This document shows positions 1 to 9,921 of a stretch of DNA of 64,000 bases, one piece after another (position 1 is the stretch's first letter; every line of letters begins with the position of its first letter). The translations under genes were made by a program, and so were the position numbers. The DNA is from Luteimicrobium sp042670205. Lineage in GTDB: Bacteria; Actinomycetota; Actinomycetes; Actinomycetales; Cellulomonadaceae. Where the stretch lies: contig NZ_JBHUWD010000027.1 in the NCBI RefSeq assembly GCF_042670205.1, forward strand, positions 1 through 64,000, in the 5' to 3' direction. The notes below the pieces were generated by a model, which ran no database searches, was not told the origin of the DNA, and saw nothing but the letters and a program-made list of their open reading frames with translations.

Positions 1-38
1 CCTGGTGACGGGGTGGGAGAGTAGGACGCCGCCGAACA
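1..38 (+). rRNA. rrf: 5S ribosomal RNA, 3' end only
   Basis: The first ~38 bases match the conserved 3' portion of bacterial 5S rRNA (GGGAGAGTAGGACGCCGCCG, closing the molecule). Only the last third is inside the window, so the 16S-23S part of an rRNA operon should lie immediately upstream. A strong terminator follows. The exact 3' base is approximate. Confidence 0.85.
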
Positions 39-50
39 CCCATTCAACCG

Positions 51-78
51 AAGGCCACCCCCACACGGGGGTGGCCTT
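51..78 (+). terminator. rRNA operon terminator hairpin
   Basis: Perfect 12-bp inverted repeat (AAGGCCACCCCC at 51-62, GGGGGTGGCCTT at 67-78) with a 4-nt loop, 13 nt after the 5S end. No long T tract follows, which is common in GC-rich genomes. Confidence 0.8.
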
Positions 79-294
79 CGGCATACCCCCACACCTACAC
101 GGACGCCGACGGCGACGCCGCGTGCAACACCCGCGCGGCCGGGGGCGGTACGCGGGCAGGTGGTGCGGGTTGTCGTGCTCCGCCCCTCGGGCCTGTGGGC
201 ACTCCTCGACGCCCTTCACCACCTCCCTGCAACCCGCCGATCCGCAGGGCTCCGGGACCGGACGGCAGCGCGCTGGCCGGCTGGGTCGGGCCCG
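79..294. other. Spacer between rRNA terminator and gatC; no gene supported
   Basis: About 215 bases with no convincing coding region. Reading frames are open only because of base composition, with no ribosome binding site plus start. The only recognisable signal is the gatC -10 element at its right edge. Confidence 0.6.
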
Positions 295-300
295 TAGAAT
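295..300 (+). promoter_or_regulatory. -10 element for gatC
   Basis: TAGAAT, 6 nt before the gatC ATG at 307; no clear -35 hexamer. The spacing predicts a transcript starting at or next to the start codon. Confidence 0.5.
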
Positions 301-306
301 GCTGGC

Positions 307-603
307 ATGTCCACCATCTCCCGTGACGAGGTCGCGCGCGTCGCGTCGCTCGCCCGCATCGACCTGTCGGAGGCGGAGATCGACCGCCTCTCGGGCGAGC
401 TCGACGTGATCGTCGACGCCATCGCCCAGGTCAGCGAGGTCGCGACGCCGGACGTCCCGGCGACCAGCCATCCGCTCCCGCTCGTCAACGTGTTCCGTGA
501 CGACGTCCCGGTCGCTCCGCTTCCGGTCGACGATGTGCTCGCGAGCGCGCCGGCGTCGGAGGACGGCCGGTTCATGGTTCCGCAGATCCTCGGGGAGGAG
601 TGA
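307..603 (+). CDS. gatC: Asp-tRNA(Asn)/Glu-tRNA(Gln) amidotransferase subunit C
   Basis: 98 aa, the usual GatC length. GatC is the small subunit that wraps around and stabilises the GatA-GatB interface of the amidotransferase converting Glu-tRNA(Gln) to Gln-tRNA(Gln). The helical N-terminus (ISRDEVARVASLARIDLSEA) and C-terminal GRFMVPQIL match the family. It is the first gene of gatCAB, with gatA starting one base after its stop codon, so the three subunits are probably translated from one message. The ATG is chosen because a TAGAAT hexamer lies 6 nt upstream and no Shine-Dalgarno sequence is present. Confidence 0.95.
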   Translation: MSTISRDEVARVASLARIDLSEAEIDRLSGELDVIVDAIAQVSEVATPDVPATSHPLPLVNVFRDDVPVAPLPVDDVLASAPASEDGRFMVPQILGEE

Positions 604-604
604 G

Positions 605-2122
605 ATGACGGACGACCTCACGCGGCTGTCGGCCGCGGAACTCGCCGCGCGCCTCGCGGCCCGCGACGTGTCGAGCGTGGAGGCCACGCAGGCGCACCTC
701 GACCGGATCGCCGCGGTGGACGGCGCGGTGCACGCGTACCTGCACGTCAGCTCGGACGAGGCGCTTGCCACCGCACGCGACGTCGACGCTCGCCGTGCCG
801 CGGGCGAGGATCTCCACCCGCTCGCCGGTGTCCCGATCGCCGTCAAGGACGTGGTGGTGACGCAGGGGATCGCGACCACCGCGGGCTCGAAGATCCTCGA
901 GGGCTGGGTCCCTCCGTACGACGCGACGCTGATCGAACGGATCAAGGCGGCCGGACTGCCGATCCTTGGCAAGACCAACATGGACGAGTTCGCGATGGGC
1001 TCGTCCACCGAACACTCGGCCTTCGGCCAGACCCACAACCCGTGGGACCTCGACCGGATCCCGGGCGGCTCGGGCGGCGGCTCCGCGGCCGCCGTCGCCG
1101 CGTTCGAGGCGCCGCTCGCGATCGGCACCGACACCGGTGGCTCGATCCGTCAGCCCGGCGCCGTGACCGGCACGGTCGGCGTGAAGCCGACCTACGGCGG
1201 TGTCTCGCGCTACGGGCTGATCGCGATGGCCTCGTCGCTCGACCAGGCGGGTCCTGTCACGCGCTCGGTCCTCGACGCCGCGCTGCTGCACGAGCTCATC
1301 GGCGGGCACGACCCTCGCGACTCGACGTCGATCGCCGAGCCGCTCGCCCCGCTGGTCGATGCCGCCCGGCAGGGTGCGCTCGGCGACCTGAAGGGCGTTC
1401 GTGTCGGCGTCGTCACCGAGCTCGGTGGGGAGGGCTACCAGGCGGGTGTGCGAGCCCGGTTCGAGGAGGGCCTCGACCTGCTCCGCGCAGCCGGGGCCGA
1501 GATCGTCGAGGTCTCGTGCCCGCACTTCGTCTACGCCCTCGGCGCGTACTACCTCATCATGCCGAGCGAGGCGTCGAGCAACCTCGCGAAGTTCGACGGC
1601 ATGCGCTACGGCCTGCGGGTCGAGCCGTCGGAGGGCCCGGTCACGGCGGAGCGCGTCATGTCCGCGACGCGCGGCGCCGGCTTCGGTGACGAGGTCAAGC
1701 GTCGCGTGATCCTGGGGACGTACGCGCTCTCGGCCGGATACTACGACGCCTACTACGGCAGCGCCCAGAAGGTGCGCACGCTCATCCAGCGTGACTTCGA
1801 CGCGGCCTTCGCCCAGGCGGACGTGCTGGTGTCGCCCACCGCGCCGACCACCGCGTTCAAGCTCGGCGAGAAGCTCGACGACCCGCTGGCGATGTACCTC
1901 AACGACGTCGCGACGATCCCCGCGAACCTCGCGGGCGTCCCGGGCATGTCGATCCCGTCGGGTCTGTCGGACGACGGGCTGCCCGTCGGTTTCCAGGTCC
2001 TGGCGCCCGCGAAGGCGGACGACCGGATGTACCGCGTGGGTGCGGCCCTCGAGGCCGCCCTGGAGAACGTCTGGGGCGGGCCGCTGCTGGCACAGGCCCC
2101 CGAGCTGGAGGTGGCGCGATGA
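605..2122 (+). CDS. gatA: Glu-tRNA(Gln) amidotransferase subunit A
   Basis: 505 aa amidase-signature enzyme. It hydrolyses glutamine and sends ammonia to GatB. The Ser-cisSer-Lys triad is visible: Lys81 (IAVKD), Ser156 in GGSGGGS and nucleophile Ser180 in TDTGGSIRQPG, at the same spacing as characterised GatA proteins. The start at 605 follows the gatC stop by one base; an open frame extends upstream into gatC but lacks family similarity. The stop overlaps the gatB start by four bases (ATGA), indicating translational coupling. Confidence 0.96.
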   Translation: MTDDLTRLSAAELAARLAARDVSSVEATQAHLDRIAAVDGAVHAYLHVSSDEALATARDVDARRAAGEDLHPLAGVPIAVKDVVVTQGIATTAGSKILEGWVPPYDATLIERIKAAGLPILGKTNMDEFAMGSSTEHSAFGQTHNPWDLDRIPGGSGGGSAAAVAAFEAPLAIGTDTGGSIRQPGAVTGTVGVKPTYGGVSRYGLIAMASSLDQAGPVTRSVLDAALLHELIGGHDPRDSTSIAEPLAPLVDAARQGALGDLKGVRVGVVTELGGEGYQAGVRARFEEGLDLLRAAGAEIVEVSCPHFVYALGAYYLIMPSEASSNLAKFDGMRYGLRVEPSEGPVTAERVMSATRGAGFGDEVKRRVILGTYALSAGYYDAYYGSAQKVRTLIQRDFDAAFAQADVLVSPTAPTTAFKLGEKLDDPLAMYLNDVATIPANLAGVPGMSIPSGLSDDGLPVGFQVLAPAKADDRMYRVGAALEAALENVWGGPLLAQAPELEVAR

Positions 2123-3624
2123 CCGCGACGTACGAGGCCCTCGTCGACTACGCCGACGCCGTCGAGCGGTACGACCCGGTGCTGGGCATCGAGGTGCACG
2201 TCGAGCTCGGCACCCGGACCAAGATGTTCTGTGCGGCCGAGGTGGAGTTCGGCGGCGAGCCGAACACCCAGACGACGCCGGTGTCGCTCGGCCTGCCGGG
2301 CGCACTGCCGGTCGTGAACGGCAAGGCGGTCGAGTTCGCGATCCGCATCGGCCTCGCGCTCAACTGCGAGATCGCCGAGACCTGCCGGTTCGCGCGCAAG
2401 AACTACTTCTACCCGGACGTCCCCAAGAACTTCCAGACGTCGCAGTACGACGAGCCGATCGCCCACGACGGGTGGCTCGACGTCGAGCTCGAGGACGGGA
2501 CGGTGTTCCGCGTCGAGATCGAGCGCGCGCACATGGAGGAGGACGCCGGCAAGAACACGCACGTCGGCGGCGCCGCCGGCCGTATCCACGGCGCGGAGTA
2601 CTCGCTCGTCGACTACAACCGTGCGGGGATCCCGCTGGTGGAGATCGTGACACGTCCGATCGAGGGCGCGGGCGACCGTGCCCCCGAGGTCGCGCGCGCC
2701 TACGTGCAGACGCTGCGCGACATCTTCCGCGCCCTCGAGGTCTCCGAGGCGCGGATGGAGCGTGGCAACGTCCGCGCGGACGTCAACGTGTCGCTCCGTC
2801 CGACGCCCGAGAGCCCGCTCGGCACCCGGACCGAGACGAAGAACGTCAACTCGTTCCGTTCGGTCGAGCGCGCGGTCCGGTACGAGATCTCGCGCCAGGC
2901 GGGCGTGCTCGACGCCGGCGGCTCCGTGATCCAGGAGACGCGGCACTGGCACGAGGACACGGGCGAGACCACGTCGGGCCGCGTGAAGTCCGACGCCGAG
3001 GACTACCGCTACTTCCCCGAGCCCGACCTCGTGCCGGTGGCACCGAGCCGCGACTGGGTCGAGGAGATCCGGGCGTCGCTCCCGGAGCTGCCCGCGGCGC
3101 GCCGTCGGCGGCTGCAGGGCGAGTGGGGCTACACGGACCTCGAGATGCGCGACGTGGTGAACGCGGGAGCCGTCGAGATCATCGAGGCCACCGTCGCCGC
3201 GGGCGCGAGCCCGGCCGGCGCGCGCAAGTGGTGGATGAGCGAGCTGGGCCGCCGCGCCAAGGAGCAGGAGCTCGAGCTCGAGCAGCTCCCGGTGACGCCC
3301 GCCCAGATCGCGGAGCTGCAGGGCCTCGTGGACTCTGGGCGCATCAACGACAAGCTCGCGCGCCAGGTCCTCGACGGCGTGCTCGCCGGCGAGGGTGGCC
3401 CGGAGGCCGTCGTGGTCGCGCGCGGGCTCGAGGTCGTCTCCGACGACGGCCCGCTGCTCGCTGCGATCGACGACGCGCTCGCCGCACAGCCGGATATCGC
3501 GGAGAAGATCCGCAGCGGCAACCTCGGGCCCGTGGGCGCGATCATCGGTGCGGTCATGAAGGCGACGCGCGGCCAGGCGGACGCGGGGCGTGTCCGCGAG
3601 CTCGTGCTCGAACGGGTCAGCTGA
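2119..3624 (+). CDS. gatB: Glu-tRNA(Gln) amidotransferase subunit B
   Basis: 501 aa, typical GatB. It binds the mischarged tRNA, activates the Glu (or Asp) with ATP and amidates it with ammonia from GatA. Family signatures include LGIEVHVELGTRTKMFC near the N-terminus, FYPDVPKNFQTSQYD and ETKNVNSF. The C-terminal ~150 residues form the helical/YqeY-like tRNA-binding tail. Actinobacteria generally lack GlnRS, so this complex is expected to be the source of Gln-tRNA; tRNA-Gln and gltX are also in the window. Confidence 0.96.
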   Translation: MTATYEALVDYADAVERYDPVLGIEVHVELGTRTKMFCAAEVEFGGEPNTQTTPVSLGLPGALPVVNGKAVEFAIRIGLALNCEIAETCRFARKNYFYPDVPKNFQTSQYDEPIAHDGWLDVELEDGTVFRVEIERAHMEEDAGKNTHVGGAAGRIHGAEYSLVDYNRAGIPLVEIVTRPIEGAGDRAPEVARAYVQTLRDIFRALEVSEARMERGNVRADVNVSLRPTPESPLGTRTETKNVNSFRSVERAVRYEISRQAGVLDAGGSVIQETRHWHEDTGETTSGRVKSDAEDYRYFPEPDLVPVAPSRDWVEEIRASLPELPAARRRRLQGEWGYTDLEMRDVVNAGAVEIIEATVAAGASPAGARKWWMSELGRRAKEQELELEQLPVTPAQIAELQGLVDSGRINDKLARQVLDGVLAGEGGPEAVVVARGLEVVSDDGPLLAAIDDALAAQPDIAEKIRSGNLGPVGAIIGAVMKATRGQADAGRVRELVLERVS

Positions 3625-3637
3625 CAGGGGGGGGCGT

Positions 3638-4219
3638 ATGACTCGGGGTCCGGTGCTCCACGGCGAAGTCGTCAGACTGCGTCCGATCGAGGCACACGAC
3701 GCGGAGCGGCTGTGGGAAGCGGTCCAGGACCCGGAGTCGACGCGCCTCACGGGCACGACGGCGACGTTCGCCCGCGAGGACATCGACGCGTGGGCGGCCG
3801 AGGTCGCGGATCGGCCCGGCCGGTACGACTGGGCGATCGTGTCGGCCGCGGTCCGTGACGGTCGCCCGGTGTCGGACGACCTGATCGGCGAGATCGTGCT
3901 GAACGAGGTCGACGCGTCCGCCCGGTCGGCGAACCTGCGGCTCCAGCTCCTGCCGAACTATCGGGGCCGCGGGTACGGGCGGGACGCCATCTTCGAGGTG
4001 CTCCGTTACGCGTTCGACGGGTCCGCGGACGACGACGGCCCGCACCTGCACCGGGTCGGGCTGGACGTCCTGAGCATCAACCCGCGGGCGCGCGCGTTGT
4101 ACGAGTCGTTGGGCTTCCGTGAGGAAGGCCGGCTGCGTGACGTCTACCGCGACGGCGACCGCTGGGCGGACGCGATCGTCATGAGCATCCTCGAGGACGA
4201 GTTCCGCGCGTTCGTCTGA
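3638..4219 (+). CDS. GNAT-family N-acetyltransferase (RimJ/RimL-like)
   Basis: 193 aa. The fold is recognisable from the acetyl-CoA loop LQLLPNYRGRGYGRDAIFEV (QxxGxG/A-type), a conserved central strand (LHRVGLDVLSINPRARALYE) and a C-terminal LGFREEGRLRDVYRDG. These features resemble RimJ/RimL and spermidine-type transferases that modify an alpha-amine or small molecule; the substrate is unknown. The ATG at 3638 is preferred over an upstream in-frame start inside gatB because a G-rich ribosome binding site lies just before it. It is 13 bases after gatB and may be cotranscribed. Confidence 0.8.
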   Translation: MTRGPVLHGEVVRLRPIEAHDAERLWEAVQDPESTRLTGTTATFAREDIDAWAAEVADRPGRYDWAIVSAAVRDGRPVSDDLIGEIVLNEVDASARSANLRLQLLPNYRGRGYGRDAIFEVLRYAFDGSADDDGPHLHRVGLDVLSINPRARALYESLGFREEGRLRDVYRDGDRWADAIVMSILEDEFRAFV

Positions 4220-4264
4220 CCCCTGCGGGTGCGTCCCTGTAAGGCCGGTGGGAGAGTCGGCCTC

Positions 4265-5809
<1,545 letters not shown>

Positions 5810-5835
5810 CGGGGGACAGCCCGCCGACTCGTCCC

Positions 5836-5841
5836 TAGGCT
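5836..5841 (+). promoter_or_regulatory. -10 element for ilvD
   Basis: TAGGCT, 7 nt before the ilvD ATG at 5849. No ribosome binding site lies between, so a leaderless ilvD message is predicted. Confidence 0.55.
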
Positions 5842-5848
5842 GGCGAGC

Positions 5849-7543
5849 ATGGCGGACATCGACATCAAGCCACGCTCGCGGCAGGTCACGGACGGGATCG
5901 AGGCGACGGCCTCGCGCGGGATGCTCCGCGCCGTCGGCATGGGCGACGACGACTTCGCGAAGCCGCAGATCGGCGTCGCGTCGTCGTGGAACGAGATCAC
6001 ACCGTGCAACCTGTCGCTCGACCGGCTCGCGCAGGGCGCCAAGGAGGGCGTGCACGCCGCGGGCGGCTACCCGCTCGAGTTCGGCACCATCTCCGTCTCC
6101 GACGGCATCTCGATGGGCCACGAGGGGATGCACTTCTCGCTCGTGAGCCGCGACATCATCGCGGACTCGGTGGAGACGGTGATGTCCGCCGAGCGCCTCG
6201 ACGGGTCCGTGCTGCTCGCGGGCTGCGACAAGTCGTTGCCCGGCATGCTCATGGCGGCCGCGCGCCTCGACCTGGCGAGCGTGTTCCTCTACGCCGGCAC
6301 GATCGCCCCGGGGTGGGTCAAGCTCGAGGACGGCAGCGAGCGGCAGGTCACGCTCATCGACGCGTTCGAGGCCGTCGGCGCGTGCGCGCGCGGGCTCCTG
6401 AGCGAGCGCGACCTCGACGCGATCGAGCGCGCCATCTGCCCCGGCGAAGGCGCGTGCGGCGGCATGTACACCGCGAACACGATGGCGTCGGTGGCCGAGG
6501 CCATGGGGATGTCGCTGCCGGGCTCGGCCGCCCCGCCGTCGGCGGACCGCCGGCGCGACCAGTTCGCGCACCGCTCGGGCGAAGCGGTGGTCGAGCTGCT
6601 GCGGCAGGGCATCACGGCCCGGGACATCATGACGAAGGACGCCTTCGAGAACGCGATCGCGGTGGTGATGGCGTTCGGCGGCTCGACCAACGCCGTCCTG
6701 CACCTGCTCGCGATCGCCCACGAGGCGGACGTCGACCTCACGCTCGCGGACTTCGACCGCATCGGCTCGCGCGTGCCCCACCTGTCGGACGTCAAGCCGT
6801 TCGGCCGGTACGTCATGAACGACGTCGACCGGATCGGCGGTGTTCCCGTCGTCATGAAGGCGCTGCTCGACGCCGGGCTGATCCACGGCGACGCCCTCAC
6901 CGTGACCGGCCGGACCGTGGCCGAGAACCTCGAGGCCATCAACCCTCCCGACCCCGACGGCAAGGTCCTGCGGGCGCTCGACCACCCCATCCACCACACG
7001 GGCGGCATCACGATCCTCGGCGGCACGCTCGCCCCGGACGGCGCCGTCGTGAAGTCCGCCGGGTTCGACTCGGACGTGTTCGAGGGGACCGCGCGGGTCT
7101 TCGAGCGTGAGCGCGCGGCGCTCGACGCGCTGGAGGACGGCACGATCCAGGCCGGCGACGTCGTCGTGATCCGGTACGAAGGCCCCAAGGGTGGGCCGGG
7201 GATGCGCGAGATGCTCGCCATCACGGGTGCGATCAAGGGGGCCGGCCTCGGCAAGGACGTCCTCCTCGTCACCGACGGGCGGTTCTCCGGCGGGACCACC
7301 GGGCTGTGCGTCGGCCACATCGCGCCCGAGGCCGTCGACGGCGGACCGGTCGCGTTCGTCCGCGACGGCGACCGGATCCGGCTCGACGTCGCGAGCAAGA
7401 CGCTCGACCTGCTCGTGGACGACGCCGAGCTCGCCGCCAGGCGCGAGGGCTGGGCGCCCGTGCCCCACGGGTACACGCGGGGCGTGCTCGCCAAGTACAC
7501 GAAGCTCGTCCAGTCCGCGTCGCGGGGCGCGATCCTCGAGTAG
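5849..7543 (+). CDS. ilvD: Dihydroxy-acid dehydratase
   Basis: 564 aa cytosolic Fe-S enzyme. It dehydrates 2,3-dihydroxy-isovalerate and 2,3-dihydroxy-3-methylvalerate to the 2-keto acids, the step between IlvC and IlvE. Cluster-ligand cysteines are visible in ITPCNLSL (Cys53), LAGCDKSLPGM (Cys126) and GACGGMYTANTM (Cys203). The C-terminal half carries GRFSGGTTGLCVGHIAPEA. The length fits the ~560 aa short IlvD/Edd group. It stands alone, upstream of the ilvBNC operon but separated from it by the ABC pair, with its own -10 element. Confidence 0.97.
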   Translation: MADIDIKPRSRQVTDGIEATASRGMLRAVGMGDDDFAKPQIGVASSWNEITPCNLSLDRLAQGAKEGVHAAGGYPLEFGTISVSDGISMGHEGMHFSLVSRDIIADSVETVMSAERLDGSVLLAGCDKSLPGMLMAAARLDLASVFLYAGTIAPGWVKLEDGSERQVTLIDAFEAVGACARGLLSERDLDAIERAICPGEGACGGMYTANTMASVAEAMGMSLPGSAAPPSADRRRDQFAHRSGEAVVELLRQGITARDIMTKDAFENAIAVVMAFGGSTNAVLHLLAIAHEADVDLTLADFDRIGSRVPHLSDVKPFGRYVMNDVDRIGGVPVVMKALLDAGLIHGDALTVTGRTVAENLEAINPPDPDGKVLRALDHPIHHTGGITILGGTLAPDGAVVKSAGFDSDVFEGTARVFERERAALDALEDGTIQAGDVVVIRYEGPKGGPGMREMLAITGAIKGAGLGKDVLLVTDGRFSGGTTGLCVGHIAPEAVDGGPVAFVRDGDRIRLDVASKTLDLLVDDAELAARREGWAPVPHGYTRGVLAKYTKLVQSASRGAILE

Positions 7544-7622
7544 GGGGCAGGGTCCGGGGGTCGCCGAGCGGTCGACTCGGGCGGAACCGGACGACCCGGT
7601 GGTGTTCGGGACGAAGTGCGCT

Positions 7623-7638
7623 ACAGTGCGCGCACTGT
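7623..7638. promoter_or_regulatory. 16-bp perfect palindrome overlapping the ABC-operon promoter
   Basis: ACAGTGCGCGCACTGT reads identically on both strands. It overlaps a candidate -10 (TACAGT, 7622-7627) and lies 24 nt before the start of the ABC ATPase gene at 7663. This is the expected place for a dimeric repressor operator. No regulator gene is adjacent, so the binding protein is unknown. Confidence 0.5.
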
Positions 7639-7662
7639 CACAGCCGACACCCAGGGGGTCCG

Positions 7663-8658
7663 ATGCCGTTCCCGGCAGGAACCGAGCTCGCCGTGCGCAC
7701 CCACGGCCTGCGCAAGACGTACCGCACCCGCCGTGGACGCCGGCGCGTGGCCGTCGAAGGCCTGGACCTGGAGGTCCCCCGTGGCGGGGTCCACGGCTTC
7801 CTCGGGCCGAACGGGTCGGGCAAGACGACGTCCATCCGGATGCTCCTCGGGCTCTCGCGCGCCGACGCCGGGACCATGGAGATCTTCGGGACCCCCGTGC
7901 CCCGGCATCTCCCGGACGTCGTCGCACGCGTGGGGGCCATCGTCGAGCAGCCCAAGTTCTTCCCCGCGTTCACCGGCCGCAAGAACCTCGCGCTGCTCGC
8001 GCGCGGCATCGGGACTCCGGGCGACGCCGTCGACCGGGTGCTCCACGAGGTCGGCCTGGGGGAGCGGGGGGACGAGCGGTTCCGCTCCTACTCGCTCGGC
8101 ATGAAGCAGCGGCTCGCGATCGCCGCGACGCTTCTCAAGGACCCGGAGCTGCTGATCTTCGACGAGCCGACCAACGGCCTCGACCCGGCCGGGATCCGCG
8201 AGATCCGGGACACCATGCGCACGCTGGGCGCCCAGGGCAAGACGGTCGTCGTGTCCAGCCACATCCTCGCGGAGGTCCAGCAGGTCGCCGACACCGTCTC
8301 GATCATCGGCCACGGCCGGCTGCTCGCGAGCGGACGCGTCGCCGACCTCGTCGGCGGCGGCGCGGCGCCCGTGCGGGTCGGCGTCGACGAGCCCGAGCGC
8401 GCGGCCGGGGTGCTGCGCGCGGGTGGCTGGGAGGTGCGCGTCGACGGCGAGCGCCTCGTGGTCGACGGCGTCGAGGACGCCGCACGCATCACGCGGGCGC
8501 TCGCGGACGAGAGGCTCTACGTCCGCGAGCTCGTCACGCTCGCCCCCGATCTGGAGCAGGTGTTCCTCGATCTGACCGCGGGCGTCGACTCCGCGGGCGG
8601 CGAGGTCCACGAGGCGAAACAACGGGAGTCCGTCGACGCCGGGGAGGTGGCGGCATGA
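7663..8658 (+). CDS. ABC transporter ATP-binding protein (ABC-2 export type)
   Basis: 331 aa. It has an N-terminal nucleotide-binding domain with Walker A (GPNGSGKTT), the signature YSLGMKQRLAIA (degenerate LSGGQ, typical of drug/antibiotic exporters), Walker B LLIFDEPTNGLDP and the switch His in VVSSHILAEV. A ~90-residue C-terminal extension follows, of the DUF4162 type seen in such exporters. The ATG is preceded by CCAGGGGGT. The stop overlaps the permease start (ATGA), so the two form one transporter. Cargo unknown. Confidence 0.92.
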   Translation: MPFPAGTELAVRTHGLRKTYRTRRGRRRVAVEGLDLEVPRGGVHGFLGPNGSGKTTSIRMLLGLSRADAGTMEIFGTPVPRHLPDVVARVGAIVEQPKFFPAFTGRKNLALLARGIGTPGDAVDRVLHEVGLGERGDERFRSYSLGMKQRLAIAATLLKDPELLIFDEPTNGLDPAGIREIRDTMRTLGAQGKTVVVSSHILAEVQQVADTVSIIGHGRLLASGRVADLVGGGAAPVRVGVDEPERAAGVLRAGGWEVRVDGERLVVDGVEDAARITRALADERLYVRELVTLAPDLEQVFLDLTAGVDSAGGEVHEAKQRESVDAGEVAA

Positions 8659-9641
8659 GGCTCGCACGCGTGGAGCTGGACCGGTACCGGTCGCGGCGCC
8701 TGGTGCGGTGGGCGACCGTGCTCGCGGTCGGCGTCGGGCTGCTGCTGGGTGCGTCGTCGTGGTGGCAGGCTCGTCCGCCGAGCGCAGCCCAGGTCGCGCA
8801 GGCCCGGGAGATCGTCACCCAGCAGCAGGAGGACTGGGCGGCCAACGGCGCCCAGTACGTCAAGGACTGTCAGGACGACCAGGCGGCCAACCCGTCGAAC
8901 TACCCGGCCGACTTCGACTGCGCGACGGACATGCAGCCCGACCTGAAGCTCTCCGACTTCCTGCCGTCGCGCGGGACGTTCGCCGAGGAGGGCGTCCGCA
9001 CGCTGAAGACGGACGCCTACCTGCTGCTGGGCCTCGTGCTGCTGCTGGGCGCGAGCTTCGTCTGCGCGGAGTCCGTCTCGGGTGCGCTGTCCACGTGGCT
9101 CACGTTCGAGCCGCGGCGGACCCGCGTCTACGGGACGAAGACAGCCGCCGCAGCACTCGGCGGCGCGGTCGTCGCAGCCGTCGGCTTCGCGGTCGCGCTG
9201 GGAGGCCAGTGGCTCGCGTTCGCGCTCCGAGACCTGGCCCCGGCGACCGGGCACCTGTGGACGCAGGTCGCGGCCGAGGGCGGGAGGGTCGTCGTGCTCG
9301 CGGTGGCGGTCGCCGCCATCGGCGCGGGGCTCGGGTTCCTGCTCCGGCACACGACGGCGGTGCTCGGCGTCGTCGCCGCGTTCTTCGCCCTCGTGGACGC
9401 AGCAGTCGTCCGGACGGCGCTCGAGCAGCCCCGCTGGACGCTCACCGTCTCGTCCGACGCGTGGATCACCGCGCACGGCACGTACACCGTCGAGAAGTGC
9501 ACTCCGGTGAGCGGCGGCATGTCGTGCGAGTACATCGAGCACGTGGTGTTGATGACGCACGGCGGGCTCGTCCTGGCCGGTGTCACCGTCGTCGTGGTGG
9601 TGCTCGGCTGGCTCGTGTTCCGTCGGCGCGACGTCGCCTGA
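8655..9641 (+). CDS. ABC-2 type membrane permease subunit
   Basis: 328 aa partner of the preceding ATPase. There is one N-terminal helix (about residues 14-32), a ~85-residue extracytoplasmic segment containing two Cys (KDCQDDQ and FDCATD), then about five further membrane helices ending near the C-terminus with RRRDVA. Another Cys pair (EKCTPVSGGMSCEY) lies in the last external loop. No close named family was recognised beyond ABC-2 membrane proteins. Two pairs of external cysteines suggest extracytoplasmic disulfides. Confidence 0.82.
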   Translation: MRLARVELDRYRSRRLVRWATVLAVGVGLLLGASSWWQARPPSAAQVAQAREIVTQQQEDWAANGAQYVKDCQDDQAANPSNYPADFDCATDMQPDLKLSDFLPSRGTFAEEGVRTLKTDAYLLLGLVLLLGASFVCAESVSGALSTWLTFEPRRTRVYGTKTAAAALGGAVVAAVGFAVALGGQWLAFALRDLAPATGHLWTQVAAEGGRVVVLAVAVAAIGAGLGFLLRHTTAVLGVVAAFFALVDAAVVRTALEQPRWTLTVSSDAWITAHGTYTVEKCTPVSGGMSCEYIEHVVLMTHGGLVLAGVTVVVVVLGWLVFRRRDVA

Positions 9642-9658
9642 GCCCCGAGATCCCGGCG

Positions 9659-9702
9659 CGCCGGGTGCGGACGTCCAGCACGTGAGACGTCCGCACCCGG
9701 CG
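9659..9702 (+). terminator. Hairpin terminator after ABC operon
   Basis: A 17-bp inverted repeat (CGCCGGGTGCGGACGTC and its complement) around a 10-nt loop, starting 17 nt after the permease stop. There is no T tract. It lies immediately upstream of the ilvB leader promoter and insulates the two units. Confidence 0.6.
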
Positions 9703-9703
9703 T

Positions 9704-9732
9704 GTGACATCCGAGGGGGATCGGCGTACGGT
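9704..9732 (+). promoter_or_regulatory. Promoter of the ilvB leader
   Basis: -35 GTGACA (9704-9709), 17-bp spacer, -10 TACGGT (9727-9732). The GTG of the leader peptide follows 7 nt after the -10, so the transcript should begin at or beside that codon. The cimA leader promoter has the same -35 and the same geometry. Confidence 0.65.
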
Positions 9733-9739
9733 GAACTCC

Positions 9740-9784
9740 GTGCAGACGATCCTCCTCGTAGTACTTCCTGAGCGCGCCGGCTGA
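9740..9784 (+). CDS. ilvB leader peptide (branched-chain attenuator peptide)
   Basis: Fourteen codons reading MQTILLVVLPERAG, with a run of Ile-Leu-Leu-Val-Val-Leu. The two Val codons are GTA, and Leu is read by CTC, CTC and CTT; GTA and CTT are codons that this GC-rich genome otherwise avoids, which should make stalling sensitive to charging of those tRNAs. An in-frame GTG also exists at 9731, but the -10 hexamer overlaps it, so 9740 is preferred. A terminator lies 28 nt past the stop. This is the classical architecture of ribosome-mediated attenuation. Confidence 0.8.
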   Translation: MQTILLVVLPERAG

Positions 9785-9812
9785 GGCCACCGCACAGGTC
9801 TCGTCAGCGCGC

Positions 9813-9852
9813 ACCCCTCGAAGCACCCGTGGACCGGGTCGAGGGGTTTTTT
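9813..9852 (+). terminator. ilvB attenuator terminator
   Basis: Outer stem ACCCCTCGA (9813-9821) with TCGAGGGGT (9839-9847), inner stem ACCCG/CGGGT, then a run of six T (9847-9852), about 70 nt before ilvB. When leader translation stalls at the Ile/Leu/Val codons an alternative fold should prevent this hairpin. A GCGCGC pairing (9772-9777 with 9807-9812) is one possible competing element. Confidence 0.8.
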
Positions 9853-9921
9853 CATGTCGACAGTCCGCACCCCGCGCCCGCCGCCCGCCGGCGGACGTAC
9901 CAGCCGATCACAGGAGACACG

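Noticed and set aside
95..140. Frame reading TYTDADGDAACNTR in the rRNA-gatC spacer, reminiscent of a Cys/Asp motif of secreted nucleases
   Set aside because: Too short, no start or flanking family sequence; most likely chance in a composition-biased spacer.
9642..9921. T-box or other riboswitch controlling ilvB
   Set aside because: No T-box sequence or stem I found; the leader peptide with Ile/Leu/Val codons and terminator explains the region.
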